NCBI RefSeq assembly: GCF_932526225.1
Contig: NC_064045.1
Span: 1,832,501-1,896,500 of the forward strand
Source of the DNA: Nematostella vectensis
Taxonomy: Eukaryota > Cnidaria > Anthozoa > Actiniaria > Edwardsiidae
Direction of reading: 5' to 3'
DNA: 64,000 nt
The position numbers and the translations under genes are program-made. The notes beneath the pieces are model-generated. The model saw only the letters and a program-made list of their open reading frames with translations. It had not been told where the DNA came from and searched no databases. Below are positions 14,701-23,490 of this stretch, piece by piece (positions within the stretch are counted from its first letter, which is position 1; each line of letters opens with the position of its first letter).

Positions 14701-17700
14701 CTAGGCATAACTGCCCCCCCTTCATCAAATCCTAAGTACACGCCTGAAGAGTTTACATATTATAGGCATAACTCCCCCCCTTCATCAAATCCTAAGTACA
14801 CGCCTGAAGAGTTTACATATTCTAGGCATAACTCCCCCCTTCATCAAATCCTGAGTACACGCCTGAAGAGTGCCCATATTCTAGGCATAACTCCCCCCTT
14901 CATCAAATCCTGAGTACACGCCTGAAGAGTTTACATATTCTAGGCATAACTCCCCCCTTCATCAAATCCTGAGTACACGCCTGAAGAGTTTACATATTCT
15001 AGGCATAACTCCCCCCTTCATCAAATCCTGAGTACACGCCTGAAGAGTTTCCATATTATAGGCATAACCCCCCCCCCTTCATCAAATCCTGAGTACATGC
15101 CTGAAGAGTGCCCATATTCTAGGCATAACTCCCCCCCCTTCATCAAATCCTGAGTACACGCCTGTAGAGTGTCCATATTCTAGGCATAACTCCCCCCTTT
15201 ATCAAATCCTAAGTACACGCCTGAAGAGTGTCCATATTCTAGGCATAACTCCCCCCCTTCATCAAATCCTGAGTACACGCCTGAAGAGTTTCCATATTCT
15301 AGGCATAACTCCCCCCTTCATCAAATCCTGAGTACACACCTGAAGAGTTTCCATATTCTAGGCATAAATCCCCCCCTTAATCAAATCCTGAGTACACGCC
15401 TGTAGAGTTTCCATATTCTAGGCATAACTCCCCCCCCCTTCATCAAATCCTGAGTACACGCCTGAAGAGTTTCCATATTCTAGGCATAACTCCCCCCCCC
15501 TTCATCAAATCCTGAGTACACGCCTGAAGAGTTTCCATATTCTAGGCATAACTCCCCCCCCCTCCATTAAATCCTGAGTACACGCCTGAAGAGTGTCCAT
15601 ATTCTAGACATAACTCCCCCCTTCATCAAATCCTGAGTACACGCCTGTAGAGTTTCCATATTCTAGGCATAACTCCCCCCTTCATCTAATCCTGAGTACA
15701 CGCCTGAAGAGTTTCCATATTCTAGGCATAACTCCCCCCCCCCTTCATCAAATCCTGAGTACACGCCTGAAGAGTTTCCATATTCTAGGCATAACTCCCC
15801 CCCCTTCATCAAATCCTGAGTACACGCCTGAAGAGTTTCCATATTCTAGGCATAACTCCCCCCTTCATCTAATCCTGAGTACACGCCTGAAGAGTTTCCA
15901 TATTCTAGGCATAACTCCCCCCCCTTCATCAAATCCTGAGTACACGTTTGAAGAGTTTCCATATTATAGGCATAACTCCCCCCCCTTCATCAAATCCTGA
16001 GTACACGCCTGAAGAGTTTCCATATTCTAGGCATAACTCCCCCCCCTTCATGAAATCCTGAGTACACGCCTGAAGAGTTTCCATATTCTAGGCATAACTG
16101 CCCCCCCCTTCATCAAATCCTGAGTATGCGCCTGAAGAGTTTCCATATTCTAGGCATAACTGCCCCCCCCCCCTTCATCAAATCCTGAGTATGCGCCTGA
16201 AGAGTTTCCATATTCTAGGCATAACTGCCCCCCCCCCCTTCATCAAATCCTGAGTATGCGCCTGAAGAGTTTCCATATTCTAGGCATAACTCCCCCCCCC
16301 CTTCATCAAATCCTAAGTACACGCCTGTAGAGTTTCCATATTCTAGGCATAACTGCCCCCCCCCTTCATCATGTCCTGAGTATGCGCCTGAAGAGTTCCC
16401 ATATTCTAGGCATAACTGCCCCCCCCCCCCTTCATCAAATCCTGAGTATGCGCCTGAAGAGTTTCCATATTCTAGGCATGACTGCCCCCCCCCTTCATCA
16501 AATCCTGAGTATGCGCCTGAAGAGTTTCCATATTCTAGGCATAACTGCCCCCCCCTTCATCAAATCCTGAGTATGCGCCTGAAGAGTTTCCATATTCTAG
16601 GCATAACTGCCCCCCCTTCATCAAATCCTGAGTATGCGCCTGAAGAGTTTCCATATTCTAGGCATAACTCCCCCCCCCTTCATCAAATCCTGAGTACACG
16701 CCTGAAGAGTTTCCATATTCTAGGCATAACTTCCCCCCCCTTCATCAAATCCTGAGTACGCGCCTGAAGAGTTTCCATATTCTAGGCATAACTCCCCCCC
16801 CCCCTTCATCAAATCCTGAGTACACGCCTGTAGAGTTTACATATTCTAGGCATAACTGCCCCCCCCCCTTCATCAAATCCTGAGTACACGCCTGAAGAGT
16901 GCCCATATTCTAGGCATAACTCCCCCCTTCATCAAATCCTGAGTACGCGCCTGAAGAGTTTCCATATTCTAGGCATAAATCCCCCCCTCCTTCATCAAAT
17001 CCTGAGTACACGCCTGTAGAGTTTACATATTCTAGGCATAACTGCCCCCCCCCCCCTTCATCAAATCCTGAGTACACGCCTGAAGAGTTTCCATATTCTA
17101 GGCATAACTCCCCCCCTTCATCAAATCCTGAGTACACGCCTGAAGAGTTTCCATATTCTAGGCATAACTCCCCCCCTTCATCAAATCCTGAGTACACGCC
17201 TGTAGAGTTTCCATATTCTAGGCATAACTCCCCCCCCCTTCATCAAATCCTGAGTACACGCCTGAAGAGTTTCCATATTCTAGGCATAACTGCCCCCCCC
17301 CCTTCATCAAATCCTGAGTACACGCCTGTAGAGTTTCCATATTCTAGGCATAACTCCCCCCCTTCATCAAATCCTGAGTACACGCCTGTAGAGTTTCCAT
17401 ATTCTAGGCATAACTCCCCCCCCCACCATTAAATCCCGAGTACACGCCTGAAGAGTTTCCATATTCTAGGCATGACTCCCCCCCCCCCCCCCCCCCTTCA
17501 TCAAATCCTGAGTACACGCCTGTAGAGTTTCCATATTCTAGGCATGAGTGTAACCACTGTGGACGAAGAGAAGGAGTATAATCCACGTACTACTCGCCCC
17601 CTGAAGGAGTTCATCGAAATTATGACTAATCTTGGACTCGCAGCACCCCGGAACATTGGTATGCCTGCCCACCCTGTCTGTATCCTTATCTGCTAGTCCA

Positions 17701-18082
17701 CTTGGTTTTCTTTCCGTATTTCTGTCTGACTGTCTTAACAGTCTATCTCTTCTCGTCTGTCTTTCCGCTCTTACTGTATACCGCGATTATTATATGTACG
17801 TCTGTCTTAAAGACAGTATACCTGTATACCGCGATTATTATATGTACGTCTGTCTGTCTTTCTGTCAACCCATGCGTCTGTGTGCCTTTCCCTGCCTATC
17901 TTGTCTGTCTGTCTCTGTCTTTCCGCTATTATTCAACGTCTGTCCGTTCGTCCGTTGCTTGAACTGTGCTGATGTTGCACCTGCTTGTCCATACAGCACA
18001 CTCCGTGCCTCTCAACATGCTAGATGGTGTTGGCCAATTGGAAGACGAGAAGCTTGTGCGTATGGACCATGGTGACGAGTAA
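2559..18082 (+). CDS. ETHE1: Persulfide dioxygenase ETHE1 (spliced, 5' end missing from window)
   Basis: ETHE1 is a mitochondrial non-haem iron enzyme of the metallo-beta-lactamase fold that oxidises glutathione persulfide to sulfite and glutathione in hydrogen sulfide detoxification. Six exons joined by GT..AG introns encode about 189 residues, matching the family from the THVHADH metal motif to the C-terminus. In order the exons give THVHADHVTG, PGHTHGC (iron-ligand His), FTGDALL (iron-ligand Asp), GRTDFQQG, LPGDYLLYPGHDYKG, MSVTTVDEEK with PLKEFIEIM, and SVPLNMLDGV. The introns after PGHTH, FQQ, HDYK and PRNI all fall after the first base of a codon, which supports the joins. Roughly 60-75 N-terminal residues, including any targeting peptide, are not seen. 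All ligand residues are present and no exon carries a stop, so the gene is probably functional despite about 14 kb of satellite in its introns. Confidence 0.88.
2806..4795. repeat. 22/23-bp minisatellite array
   Basis: About 88 copies of a 20- to 24-bp unit with core CCAGGGTAGAGGTAGGG occur here, with spacer variants CCAA, ACCAA, ACACAA and AAAA. A variant CCAAGGTTGAGATAGGGG appears at about 3962 and again at 4282, which marks a 321-bp higher-order duplication. The G-rich + strand keeps several - strand frames open (LPLPWLVPYLYPG-type translations). Those are repeat artefacts. The array fills the intron after the HxHxDH exon of ETHE1. Confidence 0.95.
5072..5108 (+). CDS. ETHE1: ETHE1 37-bp micro-exon, PGHTHG
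   Basis: This very short exon encodes ALEARATPGHTH plus the first base of a Gly codon. It sits between a TTGCTGTAG acceptor and a GTAAGG donor. The second His-type iron ligand lies in PGHTH. It is too short to be found as an open frame and is recognised by motif and phase. Confidence 0.85.
5130..5270. repeat. 60-bp direct duplication in an ETHE1 intron
   Basis: The segment beginning GCCTTCTTAGTTCATTACTA is present at about 5130-5188 and again at about 5211-5270. A 22-bp G-rich spacer separates the copies. They are near identical, so the duplication is recent. Confidence 0.9.
5495..5587 (+). CDS. ETHE1: ETHE1 exon with TGDALL
   Basis: The acceptor is CATCTGGCAG and the donor is GTATGG. The exon encodes GCMTFVDHAHRMAFTGDALL and then GRTDFQQ. 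The Asp of TGDALL is the expected iron ligand, and GRTDFQQG is a strong ETHE1 family signature. Confidence 0.88.
6068..6270. repeat. 17-bp minisatellite array
   Basis: About 12 tandem copies of TGTGTTGTGCATTATAC occur here, with single-base variants such as CTATG for CTGTG. The array lies in the ETHE1 intron between the TGDALL and LPGDYLLYPG exons. Overlapping open frames on the + strand come from the repeat. Confidence 0.93.
6271..7149. other. Intronic sequence without a recognised feature
   Basis: Ordinary AT-rich intron DNA of ETHE1. The only structure noticed is a 30-bp direct repeat (AAACTAATTGCAACCCTTCT core) at about 6917 and 6947. No exon is supported here. Confidence 0.6.
7150..7755. 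repeat. 21-bp minisatellite array abutting an ETHE1 splice acceptor
   Basis: About 28 copies of the 21-bp unit GGTTATTTGTATGGACAGGA(T) run up to the acceptor at 7755/7756. The last units drift into ATTTGTATTGAAG|GTGATG, so the unit resembles the acceptor and exon edge. The unit length is divisible by three, which produces open frames on both strands (CMDRMVI- and HTNNHPV-type translations). These are not treated as genes. Confidence 0.93.
7756..7845 (+). CDS. ETHE1: ETHE1 exon with LPGDYLLYPGHDYKG
   Basis: The acceptor GTATTGAAG lies directly at the end of the 21-bp minisatellite, and the donor is GTAAAT at 7846. The exon encodes DATVLYKSIHDQIL and LPGDYLLYPGHDYK, matching the conserved C-terminal half of the beta-lactamase fold. 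Confidence 0.87.
7906..17541. repeat. ~60-bp satellite array with 2.3-kb higher-order repeats
   Basis: Roughly 150 or more tandem copies of a unit of about 58-66 bp occur here. Each runs ACACGCCTGAAGAGTTTCCA, then TATTCTAGGCATAACT, a C-run of 6 to about 20, and TTCATCAAATCCTGAGT. Length differences come mainly from the C-run. A block of variants at about 9839-10114 recurs identically at 11891-12166 and 14184-14459, and one at 11706-11924 recurs at 13999-14217. The last two periods are 2293 bp, so a block of about 37 units was itself tandemly duplicated. The array fills the intron between the LPGDYLLYPG and MSVTTV exons of ETHE1. Frames reading LEYGNSSGVYSGFDEGG on the - strand are artefacts. 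Confidence 0.95.
17542..17658 (+). CDS. ETHE1: ETHE1 exon MSVTTVDEEK to PRNI
   Basis: The acceptor ATATTCTAG is supplied by the last unit of the 60-bp satellite. The first codons GGC ATG AGT correspond to the unit's GCATAA segment. The exon continues as VTTVDEEKEYNPRTTRPLKE and ends at a GTATGC donor. Joined to the previous exon it gives HDYKGMSVTTV, which fits the family and fixes the acceptor choice. Confidence 0.85.
17774..17855. repeat. 46-bp direct duplication in the last ETHE1 intron
   Basis: The sequence CTGTATACCGCGATTATTAT plus ATGTACGTCTGTCTT occurs at about 17774 and again at about 17820. The copies are tandem in a pyrimidine-rich intron. Confidence 0.85.
17997..18082 (+). CDS. 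ETHE1: ETHE1 terminal exon
   Basis: The acceptor is GTCCATACAG. The exon encodes HSVPLNMLDGVGQLEDEK, then LVRMDHGDE and a TAA stop. The phase agrees with the previous donor (G|CA giving Ala). An AATAAA follows 64 bp after the stop. Confidence 0.78.
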
Positions 18083-18145
18083 TGGACAGTTACCATGGCA
18101 GTGTTCTCTCCTGAATCGTTCACGATGGTTTGATAAGATGTAATT

Positions 18146-18151
18146 AATAAA
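18146..18151 (+). terminator. Polyadenylation signal AATAAA of ETHE1
   Basis: A canonical AATAAA lies 64 bp downstream of the ETHE1 TAA stop. It is the nearest such hexamer to the terminal exon. Use of the site is inferred. Confidence 0.55.
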
Positions 18152-18186
18152 CGTGTAATTAATGGGGGATTAAACACTTAACCTAG

Positions 18187-18451
18187 AGTGCTTGCAATAA
18201 AAGCGTGAAACACTAAATAATGTTTAGTACTATTTTGTAGAATTTAGTACTATTTAGTGAATTTAGTAAAATAGTTCAAGCGTAGGCGGTGTAGATTTCA
18301 ACAATTCATCATACATTCATCCACTGAGAGCTTGAAATCTACACCGCCTTCACGCTTAAATTTTTTTTTTACTAAATTTACTAAATAGTACTAAATTCTA
18401 CAAAAAAGTACTAAATATTATGTAGCGTTTCACGTTTGTATTGCAAGCACT
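18187..18451. mobile_element. MITE with ~110-bp inverted arms (about 265 bp)
   Basis: The left end AGTGCTTGCAATA is mirrored by TATTGCAAGCACT at the right end. The arms, containing GTTTAGTACTATTTTGTAGA and AGGCGGTGTAGATTTCAA, match in reverse complement over about 110 bp. A loop of about 40 bp separates them. No coding capacity is present. A target-site duplication is not obvious, so the superfamily is open. Confidence 0.8.
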
Positions 18452-19279
18452 GTAATTATCAAAGCATACGCAATAATTGATATTCCAAGCTGTGAGCGAC
18501 CTGCTTGACATTTACTCAAGCTTGATGGCCGGGCTCGAGAAGGGTGGCTTGGCCGAACTCCTGCCACCTGAAATGGGGGTAGTACCGTCAAATGAATAAA
18601 AATTAGTACAAATGAAAACTACAATAAGATATACTGTGCCTGTGAGGGGGGTTTAACTCGGGACACCTTTTTAGAGCCCCCCTCTTTTTCTGTGCCCCCT
18701 CCCCTCTCCCTTTCACAACCCCCAGGATTCCAGTCGAACACAGAGCCCTCCCCTATTCCCCCCCCCCCCCTTTGCATGTTTTTTTTTGTATGGTATGTTT
18801 TTTCAAAACATACCAATAACTTTACACAGTGTCAATGGAACACCAGTCGAACACAGCATATTTGAAACATTCAAAATATTTTGTAACCGTCGTGTTATTG
18901 TCATCAAGTGCTTCATGATATCAATATGCCTTTATATACATAGGTTAATGACTGTATTATTGACAAACCAGTGTAAAGCTTTTGTAAAACAATGATCAAC
19001 CCTTGAAATAAAATAATTTACCAAATGTACAAATGTGCCTGCATGTTTACACGGCCTGAGGCGCCTTCCCATGCCTTCAACTCGACCACGTCTGAATCTG
19101 CGCTCTCGTTATTCAGCTTCTACCTGCAATGAGTTTAATTTATTTATTACTCGGGATTCCTGTGGAGGAATCCACGAGTTGAAAATTCGATCGCAAAATG
19201 ATACCTCGACTCCTTGCTAAGCCTGGACTTCAAACTAAGCCTTGACTTCAAGCTAGGCCTCGACTCCAAGCTATCAATG
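18452..19279. other. Intergenic sequence, no gene seen
   Basis: It contains a C-run near 18757, a short hairpin (GGTATGTTTT..AAAACATACC, about 18791-18813) and AT-rich DNA. No supported exon, RNA or element end was found. Confidence 0.5.
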
Positions 19280-19284
19280 CATTA

Positions 19285-19733
19285 CCACAGGCAGCCCAAG
19301 GCTACTGTCAGTGGTTTATAAAGGAATGTATGGGAAAATTAATATGTTAGCGAAAAAATACTTTATCGTGAAAAATAAAACTTTAGACCATGTAATATTG
19401 TGTTTGAATCTTTATTTCAATTTTGCCGATAGAATGTCAGTCGAGCGAGCTTAAAGCCCGCCACGCATAATTGTTTTTCTTACTCTGTATAAAAATAGGA
19501 AAGGCTGGGACTCCATTTTATACAGAGTAAGAAACACAATTCGTGGCGGGCTTCAATCTCGCTCTACTGACATTCTCTCGGCAAAATTGAAAGAAAGACT
19601 CAAAAGAAAGAAAGACTCAAACACAATATAACATGGTCTAAAGTTTTATTTTTCACAATAAAGTATTTTTTCGCTAACCTATAAATTCCCCCATACATAT
19701 AAGCCACTGACAGTAGCCTTGGGCTGCCTGTGG
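19285..19733. mobile_element. MITE with ~195-bp inverted arms and CATTA target duplication
   Basis: The termini CCACAGGCAGCCCAAGGCT and AGCCTTGGGCTGCCTGTGG are perfect inverted repeats at 19285 and 19733. The internal arms are also complementary, for example CTTACTCTGTATAAAA and TTTTATACAGAGTAAG. A 5-bp direct repeat CATTA flanks the element at 19280-19284 and 19734-19738. The 449-bp element is non-coding and would need a transposase in trans. The superfamily was not determined. Confidence 0.85.
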
Positions 19734-19738
19734 CATTA

Positions 19739-20820
19739 CAGGGCTTTCACGTCGGACATATTTTACAAATATTAATTTGAGATTCCAGCTCTCAGATCCA
19801 TGTTATTTGCGTAGTTGAAGGCCCGATTCGCGAATTAATAACTGCATATTTAACCATAGCCTCAATTTCTACCAAGTTATTTTGGAAAATCATCTCAGGT
19901 TGGATTGATTTCGCTGTATTTACTCGTGTTTAAATTTGCGACCCGAGTGCGAGACACGCGGCTCAAGATAAAAATTAAACACGAACGCGCGGTATAAAAG
20001 GGATCGCTCCGCCCCTTTTTTTTTTTTTGCATACTAATCAGTATCCAACATGGCGGCTGGTAACATCAAAGGGGGGAATCAAAGCTCGAATAAAGCATAA
20101 TATAAACAACTTTTTATTAGTCAATAAAGCTCTCATTCAATAATTAATGTGGTTTCTGTTGCATGTATAGTACGGCATTTGCCGTCGTTTTTTGTGAATG
20201 GAGGTTGCTTTTGATATTCGCGCCATTTTCCAGTGTCAATCAGTCCTTTTGCCCCAGTCTCGCTCTTTTCCTTCCTACGAGCCTCCACTCAGTTTGTTAT
20301 TGTGGATAGCAGATTCAACAGAAAGAACAGCCGCAAAACAACCCCCAAATATAGAAACCAAAGCCAGGAGTTCGGTCTTTGAGTCAATAGTGCAACGGGC
20401 ATTTGCAATGGTGGCGAAATCCTTTTTGAGACCGAAGCACCCTGTTCAACATAGAGCTTTCTGAAGGAGACAAAGGTCGACTTAAGAGAATTAAGGATCA
20501 ACAACAAGATTGCAAATCCCGTCTTGGTTCATCAAAGGAAACCTTAACGACACAGAACGCCGATTTGCTAAAAGCACTACTCACGACGAACATCGAGTAA
20601 TCAACAACCGATATGTACTTACATAACTTACTTATTCACGCTGAAGTTCCTCCCTCAACCCTTCAGTCCTTTCAAATATTCATCTAACCTAAGCCCATGA
20701 CGTCACAGGACACCTTACAAATGTGGGCAATCATACAACACCTCCCTTCAAGTTTATACTAGGGTGGTTCAACAGTAAACATAATAACAAACAAATAGTA
20801 ACAAGCGTGTTCTTTCACTT
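19739..20820. other. Unassigned sequence with a CpG-richer promoter-like patch
   Basis: Around 19970-20050 the sequence is richer in CG, with GTATAAAAGGG followed by CCAACATGGCGGCTGG, a YY1-like motif. An open frame of 88 codons on + at 20198-20464 has no recognisable domain and is not called as a gene. Confidence 0.35.
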
Positions 20821-20826
20821 TTCAAA

Positions 20827-21080
20827 CTACCTTTTATAATTATAAACCATGTCTGGCCGCTGGTTCCATCTTACCAGTCTGCCTGACTTACGAACTGTTG
20901 TAACGCATGGATTGGGGGATGTAGCAACTGGATAAGGGGCTTGGACTTGGTGTTTCTGCGATGGAACTGGGTCTCCGCAATTGGCGGCTGGTAGTGGGTC
21001 GTTGGCCAAGCTCTTGGTAGCCTCGTCGGTCTTCTCTCCTAGGTGGATAAGATGGCGTCTGTTTCGGCGGACACTGGAGC
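20827..21080 (-). pseudogene. C-terminal tail of the gypsy integrase
   Basis: The segment ends CVTTVRKSGRLVRWNQRPD and then VYNYKR with a stop. Basic RRSGR-type tails are typical of the end of gypsy integrases of this kind. The upstream part of this frame is repeat-derived. Confidence 0.5.
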
Positions 21081-21084
21081 CTGC

Positions 21085-21600
21085 ATCTGTGGGAACCATG
21101 TTATAAAGCACAAAGTTAAATATTTTATGCAATAGACAAAACCTGAAATGATTTGCGCATTCGGTAAATCGCGAGATTTTTTAAGACACAAAGTACCATG
21201 TTATGAAGCACAAAGTTAAATATTTTATGCAATAGACAAAACCTGAAATGATTTGCGCATTCGGCAAATCGCGAGATTTTTTAAGACACAAAGTCCCATG
21301 TTATAAAGCACAAAGTCAAATATTTTATGCAATACACAAATTGCTATGTTATAAGCACAAAGTTGAATGTCGTGAACGATATACTGAAATGTTTTAAGCA
21401 AAGGCAAAATGATGAGTTTTTTAAGACACAAAGTGCGATGTTTTGAGACACAAAGTGCGATATGGTGAACTAAATCTGCAATGTTTTAAGCGATAATCAA
21501 ATAGTGCTTTGTCGTGACAGTCAAAGTGAGTTGTCGTGACGCAAATAGTTCAAAGTCGTGACCGAAAGGTGAGATGTTGTTAACGAAAACCTTGAGTGGC
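21085..21600. repeat. ~115-bp tandem repeats interrupting the gypsy element
   Basis: Degenerate repeats built on ATGTTATAAAGCACAAAGTT and CGCGAGATTTTTTAAGACAC occur here. Two near-identical copies of about 115 bp lie at about 21093-21205 and 21206-21310, followed by diverged units rich in CACAAAGT. They separate the integrase core from its C-terminal tail. Confidence 0.8.
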
Positions 21601-21666
21601 CCTCATGAGCTTCCGTAGCTGGCAGTCTGGTCCTGAGCTTCCGGTTCATCAGAATTTCACTAGGTG

Positions 21667-22449
21667 TCAAGCCATTCCTGATCGGTAGGCAAGTAAGCCG
21701 AGGTGTGGGTCTGCATTCTTTTTCATGATGTTCTTGGCTGTTTGGACCGCTCGCTCAACCTCACCGTTAGCCTGGGGGTAATTTGGCGAAGAGGTTGCGT
21801 GGTTGAAACCCCATTCTCTGGCAGAGGCACTGAACTCATGGCTTGCATATTGGGGACCTTTGTCAGACATGACGACTTGGGGGATGCTGTTTGTAGCAAA
21901 GAGTTCCTGTAGGACTTTGATAACTGCAGACGATGATATGCTTCGGAGCTCTTTCACTTCAAACCACCGGCTTGTATAGTCGACTTCAATTATGTAGGTC
22001 TTCCGGTCTAGCTCGAACAGGTCAGTGCCTAGACGAGTCCATGGTTTCTCAGGAAATGACAGTGCCATTAGGGGCTCTCTCTTCTCAGGACGCAGCTTGG
22101 CGCAGATATGGCACTTATTCACCATAGCTTCAATCTGTTTTGTGATGAGTGACCAACACACTGAGTAGCTGGCACGACCTTGACACGTTGTGATCCCCAG
22201 GTGGCCTTCATGAATCGCATCTAGCATCTGTAACTGAAGGGACATCGGAATGACTATTCGGTCATTAAACATCAGAAGCCCATTAGTAACCGTCATGTGT
22301 TGTTTTTTCTCCCAATACGGCGTGAGAAGTGGTTTTGATGGCATTATCAGTTGCCATCCGTCTTGACAATAGCTCTTTACTTGCTTGCATATTGCATCAC
22401 TATCTTGAGCTGCCTTGATTTCTTCCAACAGCTGCTCTGTCGCGGGCAT
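21667..22449 (-). pseudogene. Integrase segment of gypsy
   Basis: A zinc-binding HHCC region is visible as HEGHLG and CHICAKLRP. The DDE core follows with GTDLFELDRKTYIIEVDYTS (first Asp), VVMSDKGPQYAS (second Asp) and YPQANGEVERAV (Glu). The catalytic triad is complete. The frame stops after LAYRSGMA, and the family continuation is recognisable out of frame just downstream (around 21600-21665). Confidence 0.85.
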
Positions 22450-22496
22450 TGACTGTAAGATGGACTCACTTTGCTTCTCAACTTCATCGACAAGCT

Positions 22497-22709
22497 TTAG
22501 ATCCTCCAGTGTGGCTTGCTTGTCGGGGCACGTGACAGGGCGTCTGCTGTGTTCTGGTGGACCCCCTGGACATACTTCACATCTGGTGCGTAACTTGCCA
22601 TCCTCAGTCGAAACCTAAGGATTCTTGGCGTGAGCTTTGATAGATCGGTGCTTGAGAGTAAGGTTACTAACGGGCGGTTATCTAATTCTAAAGAGAATGT
22701 TGTTTCCAT
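22497..22709 (-). pseudogene. RNase H C-terminal fragment of gypsy
   Basis: The sequence FSLELDNRPLVTLLS with PRILRFRLRMASYAPDVKY and TADALSRAP is the characteristic end of a gypsy RNase H domain, including the conserved ADALSR motif. It follows the previous frame with a frameshift. Confidence 0.8.
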
Positions 22710-23490
22710 GATGTAATCTGAGAACTTGACACACCCGTGTGGCAGCTAGTGCTTCCTTTTCGATTACAGCGCACCGCTTCTCTGCATCTGTAAGTGAACG
22801 GGAAGCGTAAGCTATAGGGCGGCGGTCGTCAAGGTCATCAATCTGCATAAAGACCGCTCTACGTCCATCCTGACATGCGTCTGGGGCGACAATGCTTCTC
22901 TTTTCAAAGGCATAGTGTTCTAGGACTTCAGTAGATGCCAACTTTTTCTTGATCTCTTTGAAAGCCCGTTCTTGTGACTGATCCCAAAGCCATTGTTGCT
23001 CCTTTCTTAGCAGCTGGCGCAGGGGCTCGTTGATCTTGGCAAGGTCAGGAAGGAACTTGGCAAGTTGATTGACCATGCCGTTGAAGCGCTGTAGCTCTTT
23101 AACTGTGTTGGGCCTTGGGAAGTCTTGGATAGCTTTGTTCTTCTCTGGGTCAGCTTCAACTCCTTTCTCGGATATTATGTGTCCCAGAAACTTAATCTTG
23201 TGCTTAGAAAATTCGCATTTGTCATTCAACGTGATTCCTGCCTTGAGGAGACGCTCGAGGACTAGACGTACACGTTCGTCGTGAACCTCTTGCGTGGGTC
23301 CATGGATCAAGATATCGTCCATGTGCCATACGATGCCTTCTAACCCTTCCAGTGTCATAGGCATGGTACGTTGAAAGTCTTCGGGTGCGAAGCTTATCCC
23401 GAATGGGAGTCCATTGAAGCAGAACCGACCATAGGGTGTCACAAAGGTGGTCGTCGAGTGGAATCTGCCAGAAGCCAGAGTTGGCATCAA
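22678..23490 (-). pseudogene. Reverse transcriptase and RNase H segment of gypsy
   Basis: This segment carries TPYGRFCFNGLPFGISFAPE, the catalytic HMDDIL box (usually YMDD or YVDD), the thumb and connection FLGHIISEKGVEADPEK, and the start of RNase H. The usual VDAS metal-binding motif is replaced by PDACQDG, which suggests decay. RNase H continues after a further frame change at about 22700. Confidence 0.85.

Noticed and set aside
8251-17586. Frames with LEYGNSSGVYSGFDEGG or HILGITAPPLHQ repeats
   Set aside because: They are satellite units whose length happens to be divisible by three.
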